NCBI GenBank assembly: GCA_018830485.1
Contig: JAHJRQ010000012.1
Coordinates: forward strand, 248,001-312,000
Reading direction: 5' to 3'
Source: Pseudomonadota bacterium
Lineage (GTDB): Bacteria > Desulfobacterota > Desulfobulbia > Desulfobulbales > Desulfurivibrionaceae
DNA: 64,000 bases
Positions 49,763 to 58,181 of this stretch are shown here, piece by piece. Both the position numbers and the translations under genes were made by a program. Every line of letters begins with the position of its first letter. Position 1 is the first letter of the stretch. Under the pieces are notes generated by a model. That model ran no database searches. It was not told the origin of the DNA and was given only the letters and a program-made list of their open reading frames with translations.

Positions 49763-50194
49763 CTACCAACGGCTGGAGCGATGACGCAGGCCGGAGCCCA
49801 TCCCCACGCCAGGACCGTCACAAAAACCAGGCCCGAACCCGGCCGGGGCAATGCCTGCTTCCTGGGCCTTCTTGTGCATCAGGGTACGGAGGTCGAACAA
49901 CTCCTCGGAGAGCTTGGCCGCTTTTTTCTCATCCGGCTTTTCCCCGCTCATAACCGCTCTCAACTCCGTTTTCTTGGAAACCATCTTTTTGCGCAGGTCG
50001 GTGTTCTCGTTAAAGAATTTTTCCCTGGCCTTCATGGTCTCTTCGCTTACCTGCCCCTGGCCTTGCCCCATGCCCATCATTGCGCAGCCCTGCCCCATGC
50101 CCGGGCCGCCTCCCCAAGGTTTCGCCTCGGCCACCTGATACCCTGCCAGGCCAATCGTAGCTATTGCGGCAACTGCGAGTACTGTCTTTTTCAT
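49763..50194 (-). CDS. ZraP/Spy-like periplasmic metal-responsive chaperone
   Basis: 143-residue exported protein. Signal peptide at about 1-24 (ending AEA-KP), then a Gly/Met-rich stretch GPGMGQGCAMMGMGQGQGQ able to bind metal, a charged helical core (about 50-120; TDLRKKMVSKKTELRAVMSGEKPD and LFDLRTLMHKKAQEAG) as in ZraP/CpxP heavy-metal resistance proteins, and a Gly/Arg-rich tail. The divergent gene encodes a ZraS-like kinase, supporting a zinc- or envelope-stress role. A sigma-54-like promoter lies about 70 nt upstream. The start has a strong AGGAGG site. Confidence 0.82.
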   Translation of the reverse strand: MKKTVLAVAAIATIGLAGYQVAEAKPWGGGPGMGQGCAMMGMGQGQGQVSEETMKAREKFFNENTDLRKKMVSKKTELRAVMSGEKPDEKKAAKLSEELFDLRTLMHKKAQEAGIAPAGFGPGFCDGPGVGMGSGLRHRSSRW

Positions 50195-50263
50195 CGTCTA
50201 CCTCCTGAATATGTGGTTGTGAATTCAATGGGTTGCAATGGTTTCTCTCTGCTCCCTGCTAAT

Positions 50264-50278
50264 ACAACAACCATGCCA
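50264..50278 (-). promoter_or_regulatory. Sigma-54-like promoter upstream of the ZraP-like gene
   Basis: Minus strand: TGGCAT-N5-TTGT (50278 to 50264), matching the -24/-12 consensus TGGCAC-N5-TTGC with correct 10-bp spacing between GG and the -12 dinucleotide, except GT replaces GC. ZraP genes in enterobacteria are sigma-54 dependent, which fits. Confidence 0.5.
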
Positions 50279-50370
50279 GAGGCAAAACAATCAACGCAAC
50301 ATCTTGAAATTAAATATTTTTTAACAAAAAAAATGAACGGCGCTCCCTACGGAATCACAACAAAAATATG

Positions 50371-50426
50371 CAGGCTGGATATTTTTTATCCATGCCCGGC
50401 ACGACAGGCTGGCTATTTTTTACCCA
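50371..50426. repeat. Direct repeat pair in the zraP-zraS spacer
   Basis: A 22-bp unit beginning CAGGCTGG and containing ATTTTTTA occurs at 50371-50392 and 50405-50426 with two or three differences, at a 34-bp period (about three helical turns). The position between divergent genes suggests paired activator sites. The remaining spacer (50195-50589) is AT-rich, with only the sigma-54-like site recognised. Confidence 0.6.
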
Positions 50427-50589
50427 ACCAGGAATCCCCCGGCAACAACAAGACGCCCGGATGCTGTCCAGGCCTCATTTTCATTACCGGAACAAACGAG
50501 GAACAACAATTGCTTGTGTCTTGAAATCGTGGTTTTATGAAAAGGGCAGACTCTCCATGCAGGAAAAGAATTCCCCAGGATAAGGCGTC

Positions 50590-52383
50590 ATGAAAAAAGA
50601 AACAAAGATCATCACCTCTCCCTTTGCCTATGCCTCTCCCTGGATTCTCGCCACGGCCATAGGCATGCTCATTGCCATTGTTTTTTTCTTTGCAGTCAAC
50701 AATCTGCAACGGGAAAAACGGATCATGACCGATAGTCTTCTCAACAAGGGGCAGGCGATCATCCGTTTTGTCGGCGCGGGGACCAGGGCCTCAATGATGA
50801 TGGGCACCGCCAATAATCAGCAATTCCAGCATCTTATCGAACAGGTTGCCGGTGAATCAAGTCTTCTCTATATCGTGGTTGCCGACAACACGGGGACAAT
50901 CGTGGCACACAGCACCCCTGCCCTGACGGGCGGCACGCTTGACCATCCCCTGCTTTCCGACCCGAATCTTTCCCCTTTTGGCACACACCGGATCATCAAC
51001 GACCCGAAAACCAATCACAAGGTCTTTGAGGTTGTGGCGCCATTCAAACCATTCATGCGCGGGCGAGGCCATTTTTTCAGACAACGCATGCAGGCCCTGG
51101 CGCAGCCGGAAAAACAGGACAGCCCTGCCGGAGAAAATGCGCCTTGCCGCCCTTTCCCCGCCGATAATGCTTGGCAGCCGGAAAACAATCTCTTCATTAT
51201 CGTCGGCCTGGACATGACGGAACAGGATGCGATCATCCGGCAGGACCGGCGACACATGCTGTACATGTCCATCGCCATGCTGCTGGTGGCGATCGGCGGC
51301 TGGATTGCCTTGCTCACCGCGCAGAGTTATCGATCCTCGCAAAAAACCCTTATCAATATGCGGGCCTTCACGGATCTGCTCATCTCCCGTCTGCCCGTGG
51401 GCATCATCGCAACCAATGCCGAAGGACATATCCAGACCTTCAACAGCACAGCGGCGGAGTTTACCGGAAAAACCCCGGAACAGACCATTGGCCATCTCCA
51501 GACAGCAGTCCTGCCGCAGATCCGGCAACTCATCCCCCCGCCAGGACTGGAAGGAGAAACCATCGAACAAGAGATCTTCCTGCCGCCGGATTCGTCGCCC
51601 CCCAAGCACCTGCGCGTCAGCTCCGTGCCCATAACCGATGAGCAAACCAACACCATCGGCAGGGTTGTGCTCATGTACGATCTTACAGAGACAAAAAAGC
51701 TCGAGGCCCAGGTCCGCCGGCACGACCGCCTTGTCGCCCTGGGCAAAATGGCCGCAGGCGTCGCCCATGAGGTACGAAACCCCCTGAGCTCCATCAAAGG
51801 GTTCGCCACCCTGCTCGGCTCTCGTTTTCCTGAAGAAAGCGAGGAGGGTGAAGCGTCCAGGCTGTTGATCAACGAGGTGGAGCGTCTCAACCGCAGCATC
51901 ACCGAACTGCTCACCTATGCAAGGCCACTTCCCCTGGCCGTCGCCGAGATTGAAATCAAGCCGTTTATCGAGGCATCCCTCAAGCTCATCCAGAGTGACG
52001 CCACGGAACTGGGCGTTGCCGTGCGCCATGAGATCTCCCTGGCGCAAAAACTGGTGCGCCTGGACAAGGACCGCTTCAATCAGGTTCTGCTGAACCTCTA
52101 TCTCAACAGCTTGCAGGCCATGGAACACGGCGGGGAATTACAGGTGTCGGTGCAGGAGGGGACCCGGCCGGGCACCGTGGAAATACAGGTACGGGACACG
52201 GGCTGCGGCATCGCGGAGGATACCCTGGAACGGGTCATGGACCCGTATTTTACGACCAAACCGGAAGGCACCGGCCTGGGACTGGCCATGGTGTATAAAA
52301 TCATTGACGAGCACGGGGGCGCGATCAAAATCACAAGCAAGCAAGGGCAAGGCACCACGGTGAGCATTGTCCTGCCGGGGTAA
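50590..52383 (+). CDS. ZraS-like membrane sensor histidine kinase
   Basis: 597-residue two-component kinase. An N-terminal helix (about 18-38) and a second (about 227-247) bracket a periplasmic domain (about 40-226) that includes VVADNTGTIVAHSTPAL. Then a PAS domain (about 258-370; LPVGIIATNAEGHIQTFNSTA), HisKA with His393 (AGVAHEVRNPLSSIKG) and HATPase_c with GTGLGLAMVYKIIDEHGG. Architecture and divergence from a ZraP gene fit ZraS/HydH. The expected zraR response regulator does not follow; murA is encoded on the opposite strand after a structured spacer. Confidence 0.87.
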   Translation: MKKETKIITSPFAYASPWILATAIGMLIAIVFFFAVNNLQREKRIMTDSLLNKGQAIIRFVGAGTRASMMMGTANNQQFQHLIEQVAGESSLLYIVVADNTGTIVAHSTPALTGGTLDHPLLSDPNLSPFGTHRIINDPKTNHKVFEVVAPFKPFMRGRGHFFRQRMQALAQPEKQDSPAGENAPCRPFPADNAWQPENNLFIIVGLDMTEQDAIIRQDRRHMLYMSIAMLLVAIGGWIALLTAQSYRSSQKTLINMRAFTDLLISRLPVGIIATNAEGHIQTFNSTAAEFTGKTPEQTIGHLQTAVLPQIRQLIPPPGLEGETIEQEIFLPPDSSPPKHLRVSSVPITDEQTNTIGRVVLMYDLTETKKLEAQVRRHDRLVALGKMAAGVAHEVRNPLSSIKGFATLLGSRFPEESEEGEASRLLINEVERLNRSITELLTYARPLPLAVAEIEIKPFIEASLKLIQSDATELGVAVRHEISLAQKLVRLDKDRFNQVLLNLYLNSLQAMEHGGELQVSVQEGTRPGTVEIQVRDTGCGIAEDTLERVMDPYFTTKPEGTGLGLAMVYKIIDEHGGAIKITSKQGQGTTVSIVLPG

Positions 52384-52424
52384 ACGGTGTTAGCAGAAAA
52401 GAAACATGGCTCGATCTCTGAAAT

Positions 52425-52580
52425 GTAAACGCGCAGCAGTGCCGCAGATGCGCGTGTCAATTGTCGGCAGCAGTGCCGACCAAGAGGCCCGCGACCTGTG
52501 CTATTGCACATGAGCTGGCCGATGACAGCTAAGCGAGCGAGCGAGACTGCGAAGCAGATGCGGTGCTGCTGCACGTTTAC
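52425..52580 (+). ncRNA. Candidate structured RNA or palindromic repeat element
   Basis: About 155 bp with imperfect terminal inverted repeats (52425-52446 and 52559-52580): 19 of 22 positions complementary, two of the rest pairing as G-U on a plus-strand RNA. Inside are hairpins GTCGGCA-GCAG-TGCCGAC (52463-52480), TGTGC-TATT-GCACA (52497-52510), AGCTG/CAGCT (52513-52530), and an alternative CGCGCA/TGCGCG (52430-52454). A GCGA-repeat tract lies at 52533-52545. No protein frame fits. It could be a small mobile repeat, a shared termination structure or an RNA; the right arm overlaps the murA stop codon. Confidence 0.45.
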
Positions 52581-53833
52581 TCTTTTTCGCGCCTGATCCG
52601 CGCCCCGGCCCGGGTGAGTTTGCCCACCAGGTCGTCATACCCCCGGTCCAGATGATACACCCGGGAGATATGGGTTTCCCCTTCGGCGGCAAGGGCCGCG
52701 ATCACCAACGAGGCGCTGGCCCGCAGATCCGTGGCCATCACCGGCGCGCCGCTCAACCGGCCGGTGCAGGTGACGATGGCGCTGTGCCCGTCCACCTTGA
52801 TGTCCGCCCCCATGCGGTGCAGTTCTGCCACATGCATGAAGCGGTTCTCGAAGATGGTCTCGGCGATCACGCTTAAGCCGGAACTCAAAGTCATCAGCGC
52901 CATGATCTGGGCCTGCAGATCCGTAGGAAAACCGGGATAGGGCATGGTTTTGATGTCCACGCTCTGGAGTGGCCCCTTGCGGGTAACATGGATGCGATCG
53001 CGGCCCTCCTCGATGGAGAGCCCGGCGGCCCGCAATTTTTCCAGCAGGGCCGGCAGATGCTGCGGGTTGCACTGGGTCACCGTGGCATCGCCGCCAACCG
53101 CGCCGACGGCAATGAGGTAGGTTCCCGCCTCGATCCGGTCCGGGATGACCTCTTGTTCGGCCCCATGCAGCTTCCTGACCCCCTCAACCACCAGGGTGTC
53201 CGAGTCCTTGCCCTTAATCCGCGCCCCCATGGCGACAAGCAGATCGACAAGATTGCCGATTTCCGGCTCCCGTGCCGCATTCTTGATCACGGTGACGCCC
53301 TCGGCCAGGGTCGCGGCCATGAGGATATTCTCGGTGCCGGTGACGGAAGGGATATCGAAACAGACGGTGCCTCCCTGCAACCTTCCCCCGACCTTGGCAT
53401 CAACATAGCCCTGGGTCAATTCGTATGTGGAGCCGAGTTTCTCCAGCCCCTGGAGATGGAAATTGATGGGCCGGGCGCCGATGGCGCAGCCTCCGGGCAA
53501 GGAAACCCGGGCCATGCCGTGCCGGGCCAGCAACGGGCCCAGAACTAGCACCGAGGCCCGCATGGTCTTCACCATCTCGTAGGAAGCCTCGCAACTGGTG
53601 ATCGTCGAGGCATCAAGCACCAGCACCGTGCCGTCTTTCTGCCACTTGACCCCGAAAGATTCCAGCAGGGTGAGAAAGGTTCTGGTATCCCGAAGATCCG
53701 GCATATTGCGCAAGATGATCGGCTCCGCGCTCAACAGACAGGCGGCCATCAGCGGCAGGGCGGCATTTTTAGCGCCGCTCACCGAAATTTCACCGTGCAG
53801 GGGATATCCACCTTCGATAACTATTTTGTCCAT
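52577..53833 (-). CDS. murA: UDP-N-acetylglucosamine 1-carboxyvinyltransferase
   Basis: First committed enzyme of peptidoglycan synthesis, transferring enolpyruvate from PEP to UDP-GlcNAc. The 418-residue product has [24 protein letters not shown] and the catalytic, fosfomycin-sensitive Cys116 in [18 protein letters not shown]. The ATG at 53833 is preferred to a GTG at 53845. It is the last gene of the rho-rpmE-prfA-prmC-murA strand run. Its stop codon lies inside the right arm of the structured element at 52425-52580. Confidence 0.96.
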   Translation of the reverse strand: MDKIVIEGGYPLHGEISVSGAKNAALPLMAACLLSAEPIILRNMPDLRDTRTFLTLLESFGVKWQKDGTVLVLDASTITSCEASYEMVKTMRASVLVLGPLLARHGMARVSLPGGCAIGARPINFHLQGLEKLGSTYELTQGYVDAKVGGRLQGGTVCFDIPSVTGTENILMAATLAEGVTVIKNAAREPEIGNLVDLLVAMGARIKGKDSDTLVVEGVRKLHGAEQEVIPDRIEAGTYLIAVGAVGGDATVTQCNPQHLPALLEKLRAAGLSIEEGRDRIHVTRKGPLQSVDIKTMPYPGFPTDLQAQIMALMTLSSGLSVIAETIFENRFMHVAELHRMGADIKVDGHSAIVTCTGRLSGAPVMATDLRASASLVIAALAAEGETHISRVYHLDRGYDDLVGKLTRAGARIRREKE

Positions 53834-53880
53834 GACAATTCTCACTTAATAAAAAAAGCAACACGGGGCAGCGGTACGAT

Positions 53881-54738
53881 TCAGCGGCGACGGGCCTGGA
53901 AAATACGCGGCAAACCAGCCAGATCAAAATGGACCTGCACCCTATCATATTCGGGAAAGGAAGAAAAGATTTTCAACACCGCATCCTGCTGATCCGCGCC
54001 GATCTCCATGCAAAACAGGCCGCCGCTCAGCATGACCGGGTGAACCTGTGCTGCCAAAGCGCGGATATCGGCAAGACCGTCAGCCCCGGAGAACAAGGCC
54101 CCATGGGGCTCAAAATCCCGCACCTCCGGCTGGAGGGCGTCCTTTGCCGTTGTTGCGATGTAAGGCGGATTGGAGACAACCAGGGCAAACCTTTTCTCCT
54201 GACCAATGGCCGTCAACCAGTTGCCATTGAGTAAAAAAACCCTCGACTGAAACTGATGGAAGCCGATATTTTCCCTGGCAACCCCAAGGGCCTCCCAGGA
54301 GAGATCCACCCCGAACACCTGACGATCGGCAAGTTCGCGGGCCAGGACAACGGTTATCGCTCCACTCCCGACGCCCAGGTCCAGGACCGGGCCAGGAGGC
54401 AGGCCGTCCTGCCGCACCGCGGCAAAAATCCTTTCGAGAAGCTCCTCGGTTTCTGGCCGGGGGATGAGGACCTTGGGGGAAACCTTGAAAGGCAGCGACC
54501 AGAATTCCTGCTTGCCGGTGATGTAAGCCAATGGTTCCCGAAGGAGACGCCGGGAAAGGAGGACCTGAAAAAAAGAAAGGTGCTGCGGCGGGATTTCCTG
54601 CTCCAAGGCAAGAAAAAATTGGCTGCGGGAAAAGCCCAGAACATGGCCAAGCAGAAGCGCGGCCTCGATTTCCGGCTCGGCAACGGATGCCTGGGCAAGA
54701 CGCTGGACGCTCTCCCGATATGCCTCTTTGAGAATCAT
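53881..54738 (-). CDS. prmC: Peptide chain release factor glutamine methyltransferase
   Basis: SAM-dependent enzyme methylating the GGQ glutamine of release factors. The 285-residue product has an N-terminal helical domain with PLAYITGKQEFWSLPF, the SAM motif VLDLGVGSGAITVVLA, and the catalytic VVSNPPYIA. It lies directly downstream of prfA, its substrate gene, the usual pairing. Confidence 0.95.
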   Translation of the reverse strand: MILKEAYRESVQRLAQASVAEPEIEAALLLGHVLGFSRSQFFLALEQEIPPQHLSFFQVLLSRRLLREPLAYITGKQEFWSLPFKVSPKVLIPRPETEELLERIFAAVRQDGLPPGPVLDLGVGSGAITVVLARELADRQVFGVDLSWEALGVARENIGFHQFQSRVFLLNGNWLTAIGQEKRFALVVSNPPYIATTAKDALQPEVRDFEPHGALFSGADGLADIRALAAQVHPVMLSGGLFCMEIGADQQDAVLKIFSSFPEYDRVQVHFDLAGLPRIFQARRR

Positions 54739-54791
54739 GACGAGTCTTCCGGGTTCGGGGAAAAACGGTACGCCGCGTGCACGGACCCGCG

Positions 54792-55859
54792 TTATTGCAT
54801 AATCTGCAGGGCTTCCGTCTGAAAATGAACCGTGAGCGGATCGATGATATCGTCAAGTTTTCCCATCAGGATATCGTCGAGCTGGTACAGGGTGAGATTG
54901 ATCCGATGATCGCTGACCCTGCCCTGCGGGAAGTTATAGGTGCGGATGCGTTCGCTCCGGTCGCCGCTGCCCACCTGGCTCTTGCGGTCCGCGGACATTT
55001 TTTCGTCCTGCTCGCGCTGCATCTTGTCGAGGAGCCGGGCGCGAAGAACCTGCAAGGCCTTGGCCTTGTTCTTGTGCTGGGATTTCTCATCCTGACAGGT
55101 CACCACCAGCCCGGTGGGCAGATGGGTAACCCGGACCGCGGAATCGGTGGTATTGACGCTCTGGCCGCCGGAGCCGGTAGAACGGTAGACATCGAAGCGC
55201 AGGTCGTTGGGACTGATATCCACCTCAACCTCTTCCGCCTCGGGGATAACCGCCACGGTAACGGCGGAGGTATGGATCCGTCCCTGGGTTTCCGTTTCCG
55301 GAACCCGCTGCACCCGATGGGCGCCGGACTCATATTTCAATTTGCTGTAGACGTGTTCGCCGCTGATCAGAGCGATGATTTCCTTGAAACCCCCGATTCC
55401 GGTGGGATTGCTGGTCATCACCTCGACCTTCCACCCCTGCTGCTCGGCATACCGGCTGTACATCCTGAACAGGTCGCTGACAAACAACGCCGCCTCGTCT
55501 CCGCCGGTGCCGGCCCTGATCTCAAGAAGGATATTTTTATCATCATTGGGATCCTTGGGGAGCAGGGCAACCCGCAGGTCCTTGACCAACTCCTCCTGGC
55601 GGATTTCAAGCTCGGCAAGGTCAGCCCGGACAAGGTCCTTGAGTTCGACGTCCTCTTCGTCCTGAAGCAGAAGACGATTGTCGGCGATTTCCCGGTTGAC
55701 CTTCTTGTAGTTGTTGTACAGCTCATCAAGCTTTGCCAGGTGGGCATGCTCCTTGGCCACCTGGCGAAATTCGGCTTGATCATTTGCCAGCTGCGGCTCT
55801 GAAAGTCTGGCCTCAAGCGCGAGCTTGCGTTCTGCAACATTTTCAAGTTGGGCAAACAT
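54792..55859 (-). CDS. prfA: Peptide chain release factor 1
   Basis: Terminates translation at UAA and UAG. The 355-residue product from the ATG at 55859 has the GGQ motif (about 231-233, in [23 protein letters not shown]) and the codon-recognition tripeptide as PET (about 187-189) in [19 protein letters not shown]. An upstream ATG at 55895 would add 12 residues before the family start MFAQLENV and is disfavoured. It is followed by prmC, which modifies it. Confidence 0.95.
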   Translation of the reverse strand: MFAQLENVAERKLALEARLSEPQLANDQAEFRQVAKEHAHLAKLDELYNNYKKVNREIADNRLLLQDEEDVELKDLVRADLAELEIRQEELVKDLRVALLPKDPNDDKNILLEIRAGTGGDEAALFVSDLFRMYSRYAEQQGWKVEVMTSNPTGIGGFKEIIALISGEHVYSKLKYESGAHRVQRVPETETQGRIHTSAVTVAVIPEAEEVEVDISPNDLRFDVYRSTGSGGQSVNTTDSAVRVTHLPTGLVVTCQDEKSQHKNKAKALQVLRARLLDKMQREQDEKMSADRKSQVGSGDRSERIRTYNFPQGRVSDHRINLTLYQLDDILMGKLDDIIDPLTVHFQTEALQIMQ

Positions 55860-55948
55860 GGGCATCTCGTCAAAAAAGGAACGCCCCTGAGCCATATCCC
55901 CTAACAGGAAAGGCCCAAAGGCGTTAGCAACACAAAAAAACGTGTTTG

Positions 55949-56158
55949 TTACTTGGCGGTTTGCTTGCCGTATTTCTTATTGAACTTGTCAATCCGGCCT
56001 GCGGAGTCGATCAGCTTCTGCTTGCCGGTGAAAAACGGATGGCAGGCGGAACAGATTTCCACTTTTATTTCAGGAAGAATTGAACCAAGCTCAACCGCAT
56101 TGCCACACGCACATACGGCATTGATTTTATGATATTCGGGATGCACACCTTCTTTCAT
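55949..56158 (-). CDS. rpmE: 50S ribosomal protein L31 (zinc form)
   Basis: 69-residue ribosomal protein. [20 protein letters not shown] at the start and [16 protein letters not shown] later give four cysteines (16, 18, 36, 39), the zinc-binding form that can be replaced by a cysteine-less paralogue under zinc starvation. The start at 56158 follows GGAGG; an upstream extension to 56194 is unlikely. It lies between rho and prfA, a conserved position. Confidence 0.96.
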   Translation of the reverse strand: MKEGVHPEYHKINAVCACGNAVELGSILPEIKVEICSACHPFFTGKQKLIDSAGRIDKFNKKYGKQTAK

Positions 56159-56302
56159 GGACAGAAACCTCCGGTAAATTAGCAAGAAATCCATTACACA
56201 CAGCCCAGCCGGGGGATATTTCCCGACAAAACCTGCAAAAAACAGTGGATTATATCGTTATATTATTATTTTTGCAAGCCAGGAATTACGGATTGAAAAA
56301 AA

Positions 56303-57562
56303 TCAACCGCCCTTCATGGAATCAAAAAATTCGGCATTGGAACGGGTTCCCTTCATCTTATTGAGGAAAAACTCCATGGCGTCGATGGGGTTCATGGAGC
56401 CGAGAAGTTTGCGCAAGATCCAGACCTTGTTCAATTCTTCCGCCGTGAGCAAAAGCTCTTCCTTGCGGGTTCCGGATTTGGCCATGTCGATGGCGGGAAA
56501 GATTCTCCGGTCCGCGATCTTGCGGTCGAGCACCAGCTCCATATTACCGGTTCCCTTGAACTCCTCGAAGATAACCTCATCCATCCGGCTGCCGGTCTCG
56601 ATCAAGGCGGAAGCAAGGATGGTCAAACTGCCGCCCTCCTCGATGTTGCGCGCCGCGCCGAAAAAACGCTTCGGCCGATGCAGGGCGTTGGAATCAACAC
56701 CGCCGGAAAGAATCTTGCCGCTGGGCGGCACCACCGTATTGTACGCCCTGGCCAAACGGGTAATGCTGTCCAGCAGGATCACCACGTCTTTCTTGTGCTC
56801 CACCAGCCTGCGGGCCTTATCGAGCACCATCTCGGCCACCTGGATATGACGCTGGGGCGGCTCGTCGAAGGTGGAACTGATCACCTCGGCATTGACGCCC
56901 CTGGCCATGTCGGTGACCTCCTCGGGCCGTTCGTCGATCAACAGAACGATGAGAATGATCTCTTTATGATTCCTGGTAATGCTGTTGGCGATATCCTTGA
57001 TCAACACCGTCTTGCCGGTGCGGGGCGGAGCAACGATCAGGCCGCGCTGGCCCTTGCCGATGGGGGACATGATATCCATGATCCGCATGGAATAATTGTC
57101 CGGCTCCCGCTCAAGGTGAATACGCTCTTGGGGATGCAACGGCGTAAGGTTGGAGAACAGGGTTTTATCCCGGGCCTTTTCCGGCGGATCATAATTGACG
57201 CTGTCAACCTTGAGCAGGGCAAAGTAGCGCTCCCCTTCCTTGGGAGTGCGCACCGGCCCCTCAATGGTGTCGCCGGTGCGGAGATTGAGCCGCCGGATCT
57301 GGGAAGGCGAAACATAGATGTCGTCGGGGCCCGGCAGATAATTGTAATACGGCGCCCGCAGAAAACCGAAGCCGTCCGGCAGCACTTCAAGTACACCGCT
57401 GCCCCAGTTCTCGCCGTTTTTCTCTGCTTGCCCACCGGCAGCCTGCAGGATGGCAAAGATCAGCTCCTGCTTGCGCATGGCGCTGTATTCTTCGATGCGG
57501 TAATCCTTGGCGAGCTTGGTCAGCTCGGTAATCTTCATTAATTTAAGTTCAGATAAGTTCAT
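56303..57562 (-). CDS. rho: Transcription termination factor Rho
   Basis: Hexameric RNA helicase ending rho-dependent transcripts. The 419-residue product has the N-terminal helical domain ([21 protein letters not shown]), the RNA-binding cold-shock-like fold ([36 protein letters not shown]), Walker [15 protein letters not shown] (about 173-186), Walker B-like [14 protein letters not shown] and the C-terminal RNA-binding loops. It begins the rho-rpmE-prfA-prmC-murA run. The minus-strand leader is long and promoter elements are not clear. Confidence 0.96.
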   Translation of the reverse strand: MNLSELKLMKITELTKLAKDYRIEEYSAMRKQELIFAILQAAGGQAEKNGENWGSGVLEVLPDGFGFLRAPYYNYLPGPDDIYVSPSQIRRLNLRTGDTIEGPVRTPKEGERYFALLKVDSVNYDPPEKARDKTLFSNLTPLHPQERIHLEREPDNYSMRIMDIMSPIGKGQRGLIVAPPRTGKTVLIKDIANSITRNHKEIILIVLLIDERPEEVTDMARGVNAEVISSTFDEPPQRHIQVAEMVLDKARRLVEHKKDVVILLDSITRLARAYNTVVPPSGKILSGGVDSNALHRPKRFFGAARNIEEGGSLTILASALIETGSRMDEVIFEEFKGTGNMELVLDRKIADRRIFPAIDMAKSGTRKEELLLTAEELNKVWILRKLLGSMNPIDAMEFFLNKMKGTRSNAEFFDSMKGG

Positions 57563-57944
57563 GCAATCCTTTTCTCCATCTCACGGACACTCGCTCGCTA
57601 AAGTATGGTTATGATCATTGTCTTGCTTGAACCGCGGCCAGCCACGGCAAGAGTAAAAAATTCAGCCCGTAGCGCAACAAAAACGCTGCGCGGATATCCG
57701 TGCCCGGATCCATCACAACACACACAGTCTGAAATGAAAAAATTTTGAAATATTTCCGCTGGACAACGAAAAAACCAGAGAAAACCGCCACAAAAAAACC
57801 GAAGCAGTACCGGTTATTTTCGACAATGCGAAAATTTTACAGAGAGCACGATATGAAATTGAACAGGTTGTTTTCGAGAATTGGGCTAGAGGGCTGAATA
57901 GTATTCTCGGATTATCTTGGCCTTAAAAAACACAAAGGAAGGAT

Positions 57945-57989
57945 ATGTGCATGACTTTTTCGTATGCGATGCGCAATAGTATTGACTAA
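57945..57989 (+). CDS. Possible 14-codon small ORF
   Basis: An AAGGAAGG sequence precedes ATG codons at 57945 and 57951 (spacings 2 and 8). The frame reads MCMTFSYAMRNSID and stops at 57989. It lies upstream of the main sigma-factor promoter, so it is not a leader peptide for that transcript. It has no family. It may be chance, but the ribosome-binding site is better than those of several real genes here. Confidence 0.2.
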   Translation: MCMTFSYAMRNSID

Positions 57990-58069
57990 TCGGCCCAGTG
58001 TCAACATTTTTTTCGCAAATCACCCAACTCCACAAAAAAAATAATTAATCATTTTTTACTCACTTTTTC

Positions 58070-58098
58070 TTGCCATCATCTGATACTATTTGTATATT
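58070..58098 (+). promoter_or_regulatory. Sigma-70 promoter of the sigma-factor gene
   Basis: TTGCCA (58070-58075), 17-nt spacer, TATATT (58093-58098). Predicted leader of about 77 nt to the GTG start. Confidence 0.75.
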
Positions 58099-58181
58099 GT
58101 CGAGTTTTCTACCCCAGTGACATAGTACCCTGTATTTGCGAGCAACAGAAAGAAAACTTTGAAACCAGGAGAGGTTAGCAC

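Larger units (their letters stand above)
57563..58181. other. Long divergent spacer between rho and the sigma-factor gene
   Basis: A 619-bp AT-rich spacer, the longest in the window. It holds the sigma-70 promoter of the sigma-factor gene at 58070-58098 and a 14-codon open frame with a good ribosome-binding site at 57945. Otherwise I see no recognised gene, hairpin terminator or repeat; the rho promoter and leader must be in its left part. Confidence 0.45.

Noticed and set aside
52384-52424. Remnant of zraR after the ZraS-like kinase
   Set aside because: No frame in the spacer resembles a receiver or AAA+ domain; the sequence after the kinase goes directly into the hairpin-rich element.
52425-52580. 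Retron msr-msd or integron attC site
   Set aside because: Terminal inverted repeats and hairpins suggested these, but no reverse transcriptase or integrase lies nearby and the attC core sites are absent.
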